From: Arbacia lixula
Taxonomy: Eukaryota; Echinodermata; Echinoidea; Arbacioida; Arbaciidae
Length of the DNA: 64,000 bases
Reading direction: 5' to 3'
NCBI GenBank assembly: GCA_963669155.1
Contig: OZ022579.1
Location: 15,088,040 to 15,152,039, forward strand
Both the position numbers and the translations under genes were made by a program. Below, piece after piece: positions 13,601 through 28,600 of the stretch (the stretch's first letter is position 1; every line of letters begins with the position of its first letter). The notes beneath the pieces were generated by a model. That model was not told where the DNA came from and searched no databases. It saw only the letters and a list, made by a program, of their open reading frames with translations.

Positions 13601-16600
13601 GTCAGTGGCACTAATGGTATACCTATGGAGAAGTCTGGGCCAGTCCAGCAGTCAGGGAAGAGACACCCTTGGGAACCCTTGGGAAGAGGTCGGGCAGCTG
13701 TTCACACAAATACCCCCATTCTGACAGACATCCAGACTTATACAGACAAAAAAAGTTTCTAAATGTGTTTTTAATATGTTTTAATATGTTTAATATTTTT
13801 AATATGTCTCTCTGAGATGGAACGTTTATCATTGCTCAGATTCTAGCTTATATGCGTTTGCACAGAGGCTAATCACAAAACAAAATGCGATATTGTGTAT
13901 CAATTGCCAACATTAGTCTGAATCACGTTTGCAAACGCTGATTATTGGCTAGAAAAAAAGTTGTCAATGGCACTAACCTGTGGAGCAGTCTGGGTCAGTC
14001 CAGCAGTCAGGGCAGAGGCAAGACACTTGGGGAGAAGTGGGGCAGCTATTCACACATGTACCCCCATTCTGACAAGCATTCAGACTCACAGAACAAGTAT
14101 CCAACACTGGATAGTAGATAAAAGCAAGGAATCATGTCTAAACATTTCAAAACTATTCCAACATTATTTTCTACTTACATCCCTCACTACAATGCTATAG
14201 TTTCTGAACTAGATCTGAAAATAATGATTATGCTCAAAACAGTCAAATACATTCCCCTAGTATTGGTGTACCAATGTTTCGTCAAATCAGTGAATTTGGG
14301 GGTATGCCTTTCTGAGACAAGTTTTGATCTACTCAAAATGCCCAAAGATAAGGATAAACCTTCCTTTTGTACATATGCGATTTAACTTGCCTATGTATGA
14401 AAATAATGACAGTGCTTAGAATATATATAGTCAAATCTGATCCGCTATTATTGGTGTACCAATACTTTTCAAATTAGCGATTTTGGGAGTATGCCTTAAT
14501 GAAAAAAGTTTTGATCTCCCAAGATGTCTATAGTTAAGGATAAACCTTTTTTGTTTACTTATACAATTTAATGTGTCTATGTATTATGCTTCTAAGGATC
14601 ATATCAATGGTAATCAAATATATTACACAGAATTATACTTGATTTTATGGTTTGTTTGTTGTATCTGAAAAATACATATCACATGATTAATTTTGTTTCA
14701 CATACTCAATTCACAGTTGTCTCGTGTCCAGCACTCAGGGCAGTCACATGTGTAGCTTGTGCAGTCTGACACTGACTGAACACACGTTCCCCCATTCAGA
14801 CACAATGTGCCGCTGTTGCAAATTGCAGTGTCTGTAAAGGAGAAAAACAAATTAAAAATTCAAACATATGCAGGTTTCCACTGAAAACTGTCAATCAGTA
14901 CAGAATGTGTTGACAATCATTTAATACGGTTTATTTCTTTAAATTGAAGGTGTATATAGAGAGGTATTTTTGACAAGAATGTGGTGATATTTTTCAAATT
15001 GAAAGCAGAGTAAACATTATAACATCATGTATTCATATGAATAATCTCACCAATAATTTCAAACAACTGTTTTGAAGAGGTGAATTGAATTATATGTATA
15101 CGTTTTTGTGACAAGCAATTAAGCAAAAGGTATATATGTTAATGTTGTAAATTTTAAGCAGAATGAACATCATTCCAACATAACATTTTTGTCAGTAACT
15201 CCATGTTATCACTAATAATGCACACAAATCCCATAGAGTAGCATTTAATCTGACACAGGAGGGGTTAAAGGATTATAATCTCACCAGTGTCACAAAGAGC
15301 TCCTGCCCAGCAGCCGTCACATTCACATGTGAAGGCGGTGCAGTCTGTCAGCGACGGAACACAGGTGGCGCCATTTTGACAGGGATCCGTCAGGCACATA
15401 GAATTATCTAGAAAAGAACAATCAGAACAAACTCGAGAAAAATAGGGATTGAATTCTACAAACAATATAAAATGAAGAGATTACCTTTCGTGAAAAAGGC
15501 ACATTGAATTATCAAGAAAAAAACAATCGTAGAACAAACTCAAGAAATATATGAATTGACTTCTACAAATACAGGATGAATAGATTACATTATCTCTTAC
15601 TAGGTGATAAACAATCATGGCAATGACAATCCTTGTTATATTCTCCAACGTCAAGTGTTTCCATCAATCATATCAGGAAGGTGTTAGAACTGGAGTCGGA
15701 ACGAAGAGTAATTTATTCATACACCAGTCGCGATCATTGATACCACAATAGAATATTTTACGCGTTTGGTTCTTTGATCCAGTGATGACCGCCGCCAAAT
15801 ATGCAAGACAAATTTTGGATGCATTTAGAGGAATATACAATCTGCATGCGCAGAAGATTTCAGAACCACTTCATGTACTGAAGTACATGTGCAGTAGTAG
15901 TACATCTTATAATGATACGAATCTGTGAATTTCAGATTATATTGTTGCGTCGTTTTTGTGATAAATCAAGAATACGGTAGAAAACATGTCAGAAAAATGC
16001 CTCAATATCGCACATTGGGCAATCATATTTCCTTACAAATATCTTGTAAATCGTTTATTGAGTGTTTCACCTTCCATGGAAACAACATTGATTTCGTGTC
16101 CGGAGATGTCCGAAAACGTTACGGACCAAATTCTTTCTACAATTTTATCAAAATTTCCCTTCGCTCACCCCCAAACTAATTCCCAGTGTGTGTAATAAGA
16201 TCAGCTATGAACTCCCAGCGAAGGCTGAACGGTTGACATATTTCTCAAAACAGATTTTCTTTTGTTATTCAGAGGAAGGCACTGCCTCATTAGAAATACA
16301 GCGTATTGTTTAAAACACCTGAATGTCTTGAATTTTTATGAGGCGGTGGTCATCATAGATCAAAGGAAGTCTATCCGAGCGCAGTCCATCCATGATAGGT
16401 CCATGATCATATTCAGACAAGTAATATTCATTTATATTTTCAATATATCACAGAATAGTGTCATTGCAGAAGGTGCTCCATGCCTACATACAAGAATATT
16501 TGAGAGAGTGTTATGATCTTAACTGCTCTTTAAATCTTAGTGTGCTATCATTCATTTGTATGTTGTTCTGTTGATAGGATCATGTGAATTGTAGACTTTC

Positions 16601-19600
16601 ACAATAAAGGTGTAAAAGCACAGACTAGCATCCACAACTATGTCCATATGTATTGTAAAATATTAGTGGACTGAAACTTAACTAATAAGGAGTAAACTTA
16701 TACTCTTGCAATTGGCTAAATTGGCTTACTTTGTCATCATTCGACTGAAGTGAACCCACAAACATAACAAACATCAGAGTTTAAAGTACATACATGTCTG
16801 GCAGAAGTCCCCTGTGTAACAGGCAGGGCAGAGGCAGAGGGTCTGGGAGCAATCGTCAAGGACTGTGGTGCAGGAACCCCCATTCTCACAGGGGCTGGAT
16901 GTACACGCACTGGTGGCTGGCAAACATGGAAGGAACAGCAGGGAGCAAAGTCAACAGCCATTCTTAACACTCTCAGTATCACATGTGCATGAAATGTGTA
17001 CTGAATCAATAGAGCTTTCTTGGCTTGGCTTAGATTTCAGTGTACAGGGTAGAAATGCTAATGATTACAGACCATACTCATGGCAGAATGGCAAATATAT
17101 TAGGGAGCTTTAGATTTCTCATCCATAACATAGAGTTGGGAAAAAATCAGCTTGACTGCGCATGCATGAGGTAGGCAATTTTATGTCTTCACGAAATTAG
17201 CAGCGCGGCAAGTTTGACTGGGTAAAATTCTGACATCACATACGATTGCTCTGTCGAGTTGTGTCACAACATAAGAAAAATCTAAAGCAAGATTATTCAT
17301 GATGGGGAATAAGGAGAAAAATGCAGCATGAGGGGAGAAAAGATTCCGTGCCATGGGCTGTGAAATCTACAGTTCCCTATTTTTAAGAAAATAATTCCAA
17401 AATAAAATACACTTAAGCCCCATAGAGTCCCAAAGTGTGACATCATTTGAGCATTATTGTCAAGACAACTGGTTCTAAACAATGCGGGTAGAGCAAGCAG
17501 GGGTGAGCACAACAGGGACTCTAATTCTCCCTATCGCATATAGCTCTCCGAATCTGAACGTGTGTGGCGCTCTAATTTTTTTCCCTTTAATTCTTGGGAT
17601 ATGAACTTCCGGTCCACGAACATTCGGCAATCCCGTACAATATAAGGGACCACGGTATCCAACTAATTTTATGAATATTAACCCTAAACCTAACCCTGAC
17701 CTTAACACTAACCCTAAACCTTATTCTAAACCTAACCCTGACCCTAACCACAACCCTACACAAAATTTTCACTGCTTAATTCATAAAAAAAGTGATTTCT
17801 TGGTCACTTTCTGCCGACAACCAGCTCTTACCGGAAGTATACGTCCCAAGAGCAATCGATCAGATATCGGTATCGTGAGGTGATATCGCTTGATATCGGC
17901 TATATGCGATAGGGAGAATTGGGAATGTCTGACACCAGCCCAATAGACAATATTGGACTGCTAAACCTCTCACTGGAGCGAGTTTGTTTAGAGCCAATTG
18001 TCTTGACAATATGCTCATATGACGACACCACTTCGGAACTCTATAGAGCACCGTATAGTCCGGTAATGAACGAGTTGAAGGCCTCAACCCTGATACTGAC
18101 CTATGTCACAGTTGAAGCCGGCCCAGCAGCCCAGGCAGGTACAGGAGAAAGATTGGCAGTCTGTGAGAGAGGTGGAGCACACACCTCCATTCAGGCAGGG
18201 GTTGCCAGAGCATGCATCCACAGCTGTAGGAAGAGAAGGGAATCAACATACAGATATCAACATATTCAAGGGAATTGATGGGAATTACATTTTCAAGAGT
18301 TCAAAATTTCCAAGAATGGTGCACCGCTTACCATAAAGGGAAAATCTGAGCACATCAGAAGAAAAACATCCAAAGAATGTGATCTTACATCCCCTATCAG
18401 TTAATATCTGATTTTAGATATCAGATGACCTTGATTAAGCTTACTTCCATGTAGACTTAAATTCAACATTAACTGACAAAAAAAAAATCAGATAGACAAA
18501 CAATTCTCAGTTGTATTTTTTTGAGGTTTTGCTTCTACTTGTGTGGGAATAAGACATCATTCTAATAATCTTTATCATCACATCACTGCATTGAAATCAT
18601 TTGAAATTCTTAAGCATATGTTTAACTTAAGCAGTGAAGAGGAAAAAGTACATGAATTAATTCTGACTGGTTGTTTAGATATATTTCTGAAAGTGACTAG
18701 CAGGGGAAATATGCTTATTATGCAACCACTATGCATGACAAGCTGTGGACAAATCATGACCTGTATCTGCAAAGGACCTATGTCATGAGATATTCCACTT
18801 GTCAATTCAATAAAGCTTCTTTAAACCTGAGTTAATAGTGGCAGTCAAGGATGACCTGCATAATCATTCACCCTTTTACTCATTACACACAATTATAATG
18901 TTGGGCTTTGTGAATTCCGGGCTGATTAGGATGTTGAAATTTGCTATAGATCTGCAGTAACCAAAGAGGTTTGGAGGTGTCATGGTGTAGTGGTTGTGAT
19001 CTGTGACTGAAGATCTGAAGGTCCCAGGTTCAATCCCACCCATGGCATTCATGTTCTTCAGTAAGATACTTTATCCATATTGCTGCTCTTCACCCAGGAG
19101 TATACATGGGTACCGGGTAGAAGGTGGACAATTGTGTGAATTATCTTGACCCAGCACCAATATCGTCAGCGGGCAAAAATACTCCCCCGGGAAGTGGAGA
19201 TGGTGCACACATGTGTGTGTGCATGATATGGTCTTTTATCCAGCGACCAGGGCTCCAATTGTAACATTCCACTCAATTTAGTCTCTGGACTGGGATGAGA
19301 AAGATCCTCTACACCACTACACAAAATATCATTAAAAAGATACAGGCCTAGGAGATTGGGTACATACGGGTGGAGCAGGTGTCACCGGTCCAGCAGTCTG
19401 GGCAGGCACAGGTCCAGTTACTACAGGAGGTACCCTGTAGGTTACACACACCTCCATTCAGGCAGGGATTACTGTTGCAGGCACTGGTATCTGAATGGCC
19501 AGATAGAAGTTAAAATAATGTCATGTGATTTAGCACTCCCCTGGCCCTGAATCTCATCATCCACTTGAATAGGTAGTGTCCACAAGGAAGACCCAAAAGT

Positions 19601-22600
19601 GATATGACTTTTAGATCACCCTTACAATCTTATAAATATATACAATTCAAACTTTCATTTAAAAACACAACTCTTTGTTTACTAATATCAAAATCCTATC
19701 ACATACTTTCTTGATCCGCCTGTCTAAACAACGGTGAATAATTATAATTGATATATTCTGCATCTTCCATTTCTTTACATCAATTTGGTATTTCCATCCA
19801 AGTAATACTATTCCACATTTGACAAAATTATGACTATAAAATCAACATATTTAAATGTAAAGGGATGGATAAATGTAAATAAACAGATATATAAGAAAGG
19901 CCATTGAACATCCTACCTATTTGACAGACATCCCCTGAGGTGCACTGTGGACACACGCATGAGGCATCTGAACAGGAGTTGGGATCCTCAACACAGGTGC
20001 CTCCATTCAGACATGGGTTTGCTATGGCACAGGAACCAAGATCTAGAGGGGACAGAGAAGAATGATTAGAGGTAAGAGATAGCAGTCAAAAAAAAAATAT
20101 GAGGCAGGTATTCAATGGGGCGATGTTTTTTCTTGTGAAGGTTCCTATTAGTGGTGATGTCAAAATACAAGGAAGAAATTATCTCAAAATGACAAAATTA
20201 ATAAAGTTATCTACAGCCTATTAACAATCATTGCAACTTCCAATGAACTGCAATATGATTGAAAAAGGGAATGAGCTCTGAGCTTTGATTTGTCATTGCA
20301 TATCAACCAATTTTGTGCTATGCAAAATGTTAAAATGTTGATATTTCATGTTTTGATTGCATGATGTACATACCAGTCAGAAACAATGGTACCATACCAA
20401 ATCAATTCTAAAGGAAAATTCCAATGTACATTGGACTGAACCTTACCAATCTGACACTGATTGCCTTCCCAGCAGCCTGCACACAGACAGACATAGAGGG
20501 CGCAATTGTCCGTTGTCTGGCACACACCACCATTGATGCAGGGGCTGCTGGCACAGGCATCCATTCCTGCATGGTCGGAAAGTGCATCAAATTTAGTTTT
20601 AAAAAGAGTTAAAATGATAGATACAGTGCTTGTGTTTTTGATTCATTTATCACTGAACTATGTCACCAAATATGATCTTCAAATAATTTATTACTATCAA
20701 TATACTTGTATGCTTTTTGAAACCGCAAAAGCAAGAGTGAGGCTACTAATACTCATAATGAATAAAATGAACAACTAGGTTGCATGCGTTTTGCTTATTG
20801 TCCTAAATATTTGAATTGTATTCATGAGCAAGGTTGAATTAGTCTAGGAACAGATATTGTCAAACAACCAAGTCTTTCTGTATTCCAAAGAATTATGAGT
20901 AATGTTGGAGAGTTGGAGATTGAGTTTCACCTGAAGCACAATTAGGTCCACTCCAGCAGCCTGTGCACTGGCAGGTGAAGCCTACACAGTCCCCTACAGA
21001 TGGCTGACACACACCTCCATTCAGGCAGGGGTCAGTGTTGCAGGGGTTCACAGCTAGGTGAGTCAAAAATAGAAAATTGACTATTATCATGTTGCTTAAA
21101 TCAGTGTTTCGGACCAATGTGAAGTACAGTGCTTAGGCTGAGAAGGAACCTTATCCCATCAGTCAAACTCAATAGATGGAATGAATATTACCTATTAGTG
21201 GCTGAATTTGGGTAAGAATTCCACAAACCTAATCTTGTAATGTTTTCTAGTAGTTGCATGAGATAAAGCACATAGTGACGCAAAGTAGCCCTTCTCCTCT
21301 CATTAAGAAGCTGTAAACTACATTTAAATCTGAACACTTGTCAAAGTAAGATTTAGCACATAAACACCGAAAATGAAAGTTAATGACCAATGTTAATCTC
21401 TTCTTTAAGATGTGATTTTACCTAGAAATTTCTATTAATAGTTGTAACTCATCCAAAATATCAATGAATGCTGGAGGATAGCAAGGGATAAGGTCAGTCC
21501 CACAGGTTAAACATGACAGCTCTTTAAGATGTGAAAGTCACTCATCATTATTTTCCTTCTTCTGTAAGATGTATTTTTATCTTAAAATCAAAGCATCACA
21601 GTACAGTGGAGCCTGAGATGAAATGCACAGTGATTGCAATCAAATGCAACAAGCTGCATGCATAAATTGACTGCAGTCTGACTGCAATATATTGCCATCA
21701 GCTGTGACGTTGATCTCAGGCCCAACTGTAAATGTTTGATGAAAGACTGCAAGGCATACTCACGTGTTTCACATGACGGCCCTTCAAAGCATGCGGGACA
21801 GAAACATAAGTGGTCGGTGCAGGAGTTTGCCTGGGCAAAACACGTCGCTCCATTCAGGCAGGGATCTGGACTACACGGACTGACATCTGAAATCAAATAC
21901 GTTCACATGAGTTCCCTCGCACAATACAAAATTTACACAAAAAGTCAAAATGAACCTTTCCCTCCTCCTCATCATCCTCTGTTGTTGTAGCTGGTTGATT
22001 TTAGGCCTGTGCTTAATCACACCTGATTATGGACATGCTGCTTGGATCTATTGCTTCTATGATGCAATGAAAGAAACAGAGATGGTTTATGACCTCCCCC
22101 TCTTTCTCTTATTCGAGGAATAACTTCTGCCATGGTAATCATTCCTCACAATGCTGTTAAAATATGTATAAGTGAAAATTATTTTTTCAAGGGCATAAGC
22201 GCAGTATGAGGTTTGAAGCTATGATCTCCTGTATGCAATTAGAAGGGCCTAGCCACTACACCACACTGCTCCCATATTGTGTGCATTTCTCTCATGCTTA
22301 CTCTCTTAACACTGATTGCGAAAACTACACTACTACACCTTACCGACCCCCAAAATATCTACAACTACCCTGGTGTCAACATCCCCTAACACTGGTTACA
22401 ACTGCTACACCACTTCACACTACTGATCAAATAGTATCCAGATTACCCTGGTGGTTATCCCTTGACACTGGTTGCAAAAGCTACAACACTACACCTTACT
22501 TATCCAGCAATATCCACATTACTCTGGTGTTAAAGTTGCCGACATTGTTTACAAGGGCTATTCTACAACACTTATAAGTGCTTCAAAATGATTTATATTA

Positions 22601-25600
22601 CCGTAACGCTTACCTTCCTGACACTGGCTGCCGGTGAAGCACTCTGGACACTGGCAGAAGAAAGAATCACATGACTGGCCGCTCTGGAAGCAGCTGCCTC
22701 CGTTCTGACAGGGGTCCGAGTCGCACACGTTAATGGCTAGTCAGGAGAACCAAAATAAAAGAGGTGCATATGAATTATAATTTCATCAACTCATGATTCA
22801 TAATATCTATTAAATAATGTATTTCTGTTTTTAGACTGATAAACCACTTTATGTTCAGGATGTCCTTGATAGAACCTTGTATACACATGGCAGCAAACAA
22901 AATCATGTGTCTGGAATCTTTTGATTTTAGGAAAAATCTTCAACTAGGTTTGTAACAGAAATTTATATTAATTTGATTTCACTGGTAAATCTTGATTCAA
23001 ATTAACATATTTGCTTATCACACTTTCAAAGAAGCAAGTTAGTGGAAGTTTTGATAACCTGTACACACAATCAAGGATTGTAAACATATGTATTACACAG
23101 TGAGCAAAATGTACACCGATTCTATCATGTAACAAAAAAGGAAGTTAACATATGACATATGAATACAATGTATCCCCACCCCTATACAAAACTGCTCAAA
23201 AATCTTTCCTCAAACGGTGACAAGAGCACTGATGTAATCCATTTGACCAACTATACATTAAATAGTGTCCACTGATTTATTGCATATCAGCAGTATCATA
23301 AAGCCAATGCTTACAAGTCGCACATGTAGGCCCAGTATAACATGCTGGACAGAGGCAAACATACAGGTTACAGTCATCACTACTCCTGGCACACGTCCCT
23401 CCATTGAAGCAGGGGTCTGAGGTGCATGGATTCACAACTACGGAGAGAAAACAGAAGATGTCAATATGCTGTATTATGGCTGCTACAAAAATTGTGAGAA
23501 AAATTACTGCTTCTTCCAATGCCACCTGATTTCACTTTGACTTCAGATATAATGAATTATTTCCACTTTCAACTGAACTACTACTAGAAGTAATACTACT
23601 GCTACTACTTCTATTACTACTACTTCTAGTACTTTTACTATTACTACTACTCCTATGTCTACTACTGTGACATTATTAGTATTATCAATGCACTTTTACT
23701 CACATACATGCAATCATAACACGAAAAGTGCAATAATATCATACAGTTAAATTATAAATCTTAGAATGAAGTTCCCATGATTTAATGGAAGTAAAGTGAA
23801 ATCAAAGTGAAGTGAAAGTTGGACTGAGACAACTTACCAGTTAGGCAGCGAAGGCCAGTCAGACATAAGTCTGATGGACAGTCACAGAAATAGTATGGGC
23901 ACTGAGACGCCCCCTGGCTGGTGACCGTCCGGCAGGAACCACTGTTGAAGCAGGGGTTGCTCAGGCATGGGTCTGCCGCTGAGAGGGGGATGGGGGAGGA
24001 AAGAATATCCAATATATATGTGTGTCCAGATACGTATGGAGATGATAGTATCACAGAATTTTTTGTGAGATGTTCTTTTTCATGAATGATACCCTGACTA
24101 CTGCAATGCATATTGCCCAATCTAGTGCATGCCTTAGGCCATATTCCATTAACATATAAGAATTTTGTGTTAGACAGAAAATAAGACAATTTGCTTGACT
24201 TAAGCATGCTTATCTTGTTCATGGAATATGGGCCCTGCTGCTAAGTGCAGTAGTAAATGCATGTGATTAGACCTACATCCATTGATGTGTGTTTTTAAGC
24301 TATCTGGATTTACAGGTGAGCACAGCGAACACAATGTGAATATTTTTGCACCACAAATGCATTTGATATCATGTCACAATATTTTTATGTGTTGTTAAAT
24401 TCGCAACCCCATAGTGATTTGTGAAAGTCATAAAAAAAAACTTGCAAAAAATTACATCTCAGATAGCAGGCAAGAATCTCAACCCACTGACTTTTATAAC
24501 TATTTATTGTTGATATGAGCTTACCAGAGATTAGCTTGCCATAGGAGCCACAAAGCTGCTGAAGTGCTGGCATTAGGAGCATATGTTCAGATATCATCGT
24601 ATTACCAAAGTACTAGTGAATTAATTGGAGATTTCTATGTCTTAAAGCATTTTATTTCAAATAAAGTGTTGAAATGTTATGCAGATGTATTTGAATTTTG
24701 TTTGTGCACATCCAGATAAAGAATAAGACTTATTTCAATTTTGAGAATTATAAATATTCTGGGTCCTGCATACACCATTTTTAGCAAACAACGTTTACAC
24801 CTGATGATGATATTCAATGAACAGGGCATTGCATTTTGGAGTGACTTATCATAAGTATTGTAATAATTTTCAAATAAAGATCTCTTATTGAAGGATTACT
24901 TCTATGTCTAGTCATTGTTTACCTTCTGTACAGTCGGGTCCCATCCAGCAGTCCACACACCTGCATTCAGCGACGGGACAAACCTGGTTGGCCATGAAGA
25001 CTGGCTCACAGGCTGCGTTGGATGGACACTGGGTTGTCTCACAAATATCTTGGACTGAGATTTAAAAAAAAAAAAAGATATATTGAACTCATCATACTTA
25101 TATGATGTATCATATAAATATGTACAAATCAATGCCTGCCCATTGTTCTGGATTCACAACAGATTTGATTAACGTAACTAAAATCAAAAAGGGATGAAAT
25201 ACCACAAATCAAGACCTTATGATATACATTATGCTATTGCTATTTTCACGAGAAGAAAGTAATTGAAATAGTGCATTTAAGACACTAAGCCGTTCTTCAA
25301 TACCATTCACAAAATATTTTATTATCTATAGTTGTTTTTTATTTGCAATGTTTGGATTGTTCACGAATGCAATAGATGGGTATTTGCCTGGCACAGTAAG
25401 GGCTGAAGTATAATCTCATGATTCAAATCTTAAACCATGATTGAAATTGAAATGGCTTTTAGACAATACAATCATGATGGCATAAAAAAGAGGGCTAAAG
25501 AAATTTTTCTGAGAATACACATGTGTTGATGATCCATTTTCCCTCACATGTTTGGCAGTTTTGTCCTGAGAAGCAGCTGATGCACTGGCAGGTGTAGGTA

Positions 25601-28600
25601 GGGCACTGGGCCGGGTCAGGCTGCTGGGATGTGCACGTCCCTCCATTCTGGCAGGGGTTGGCCAGGCAGGGATCCACAGCTAAAACAATCACATGAATAT
25701 AGGAATATACATTCTCCATCACACTAAAAGAAAACAGCCATCTCACAATAAACTACCCAGTGATATCCATATTTTGTTTGCAGACGTGTCAACTTCCAAT
25801 ATCATACATTAGTACACTTGACCATAAGTGGAAGTGACAGCAAAGAACATCAAAATGTGGCCCATTCACCTAGAGGTTATCTTTCATGGGGTCATAAATT
25901 ACAATAATCAACATAAAACTAATACATATTGAGATAGAGAAAACATGATATACATTTAATCTTGAATATATGACCATCAAACATAAATCATAAAAGATAA
26001 ACAATCTTGAAAGTTGGAAAATATAATCATCCTTAAAATATACTCACAATGAATAATTCCACCTGGATTGATAGTACACTTAAACTTACAACTATGCCAT
26101 ACTTCCACCATGCTTAAATCATACTCCCATCTTTACACTGTATCCTGTCATTCCTGTGAATCATTTTCTAGCTGTCGTTTCTCATTAAATGAAGAATCAA
26201 TACTGAAATGTGGATATGTGTCTTCCATGGACCCATTCCCATCCAATCCCATGGAAAAACAAGAAGGATCTGTCTCATTCTACCTGTTGTGCAGTCCTGG
26301 CCAGACCAGCAGTCAGTACATGAGCAGAAGTAATCCTCACAGGAGTTGGTCAACTTGAAACAGGATCCTCCATTGGCACAAGGGGCATTCACACATGGGT
26401 CCACAACTATACAATATGACAGATGACATATTATAAGAAGGTAAATATCTTAGTCAAATCATATTTACATGCTGATGAGAGCATTCGTTGTAAATCTCTT
26501 TGCAATGTGTTTTTGTGAAAGATCATATTATTGCATGCTCATATTTCTTTGTTGATATTGATGATGGAATAACATGAACCATTTGAATGTGGAGACAGAA
26601 AAAGCTCTTGTATTGAATATAAACTGCCTTTCTTCTAATCCTTAATCTTAATAGCAAGAACAATTGTGCTATCAAAGGGATTGCGAATGAACAAGTTAAC
26701 ATGACATGACAACTTATGGCTGGTAATCATTATTTCAGCTTTGAAATATAGGGAGCTTATTAATAGATTGCAGTTCTAAGTCAATAATGAATAAAGATGG
26801 GAACATGACATGAGTTATAGAATAAATGGAACTGCAGATCAGATACAAAGTAAAAACAAAAAGCAGTAGTACACATCATAAACATTGAAACAGAGATTGA
26901 AACAGAGATTGAAACAGAAAGTAAAATAAAAAAATAGAATTTTTTACTGAAAGGGCTCTCTGGGGTAATCTCAATTTTGAAAATAAATGTTATGCATACA
27001 TCAAGTAGTAGTAAGGGAAGCATGCTCCATCATGTAAATGAATGAAACGGAAAGTATTTGTTTCACCTTGGGAGCATGTTGGTCCGGTGTAGCAACCATT
27101 ACAGTCACACTCATACTGTGTGCAAGATGTTGGTGATGTCCTGCATATAGCCCCATTCTGACAGGGGCTGGTAGCGCATGGGTTAACCACTGTAAAAAGA
27201 AGAGGAATGATATAATTGATCAACTAACCTGGATCATGTTGCATATAGGTTTCAAACTATTGTAACTTACCAATGATGGTAACTGCCATAGCAACTGCAG
27301 TAAAGCTGAAAGCCCATTGGCTGCTACCATGGTAGCTACCATTAATTGTAAGTCCTAACAAGACAGGACACATAAAACAATCACATATAAGAAAAGTAGA
27401 TTTTTGTTTGCCCGATAGCAATTACATGCTCTTAAACTGTTAAATTGCGTCTTGATTTACATAGGTGTTTTCCCTTCTGTTTTGAGTACTTTTGACATTG
27501 GGAATAAAAGGCTTGTAATCTTCAACAGCACAAAACACTTTGGCAGGAACAGCAATGCAGCATGAAATGGACATTACATGATAGGAAGGAGGCAATATTG
27601 ACCATTTGCTCTCCTATCTAATTTGTACAGCAGTGATGAAAAAAGTGGTGGCAGACGTAAAGTATAGCCACGTATCCTTGAGTACCGTGAGCCACAGGAT
27701 AATTTCTTATTGTCAAGGCAAATGTAACATATTTGCAATAAGTCAGTACTTAACAGTAGCTGCACAGTTAAATGTTTGTGAGTCTGATAAACCATGCTCT
27801 ATTAGATTTGTGTGTAATATTTGTGCCAAAATTATTAGTGGCACATAACGAATGAAACACACAGAACAAATTACAATGGTAGTTACAAGGACATTCACAA
27901 ACCTTCCAGACATTGTTGGCCTGTGAAGCACTCAGGACACTGGCAGAAATAAGTTACGCAGTCTGTGCCAGATCTCAGACAGGTTCCGCCATTGAAGCAG
28001 GGTGAGGGAGAACATGCATTGTTCTCTGGAAGAAAGAAAGCAATAACCGTTATTGCACAATGTCAGTATAATGTAGTATAATGTACAACATCACAAATCC
28101 ATTTCTTTTTTTACACTTGTTGCATAGACAGTACATTATGTATATAGATATGAGTAATAGATATATAAAGAAATATATCATATCATATGTGCACTCATTT
28201 ATAACTGATTTGTATTTATGTATCTTTCCATCAAGTTGCAATACAGTTACAAAATTACTACTCTTTTTGCACAATGCATTTCAAATGATATACCAAACTC
28301 AAAACCCTTACTTAACGATGCTTCTCATATTATAAAATGCAAGAGTTTGCAATTGTAAAATTTCATTGATGAGTAGAAAGAAATCACATCCAAGCAGGTT
28401 ATATGCAGAAAATGTATCAAAACCTTGACTCAAAATGGCTTCATCTCATGGCACTACAACCTCTAAGATTACTGTACCAAACGAGCAGGTAGGTCCAAAC
28501 CAGCAGCCGGTGCACTGACAGGTGTAGGACGAGCAGTCACTCCCAGAGGTCTGGCAGAGACCGTTATTCTCACAGGGTCCACTCTGGCATGGATCATTAT

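Noticed and set aside
17674-17762. Telomeric repeat
   Set aside because: The units are irregular and short and lie inside a transposon-like element within an intron.
18974-19045. A functional tRNA gene
   Set aside because: Box A and box B are present but no convincing cloverleaf or acceptor stem is seen. The sequence continues into a body shared with other copies, as expected for a SINE.
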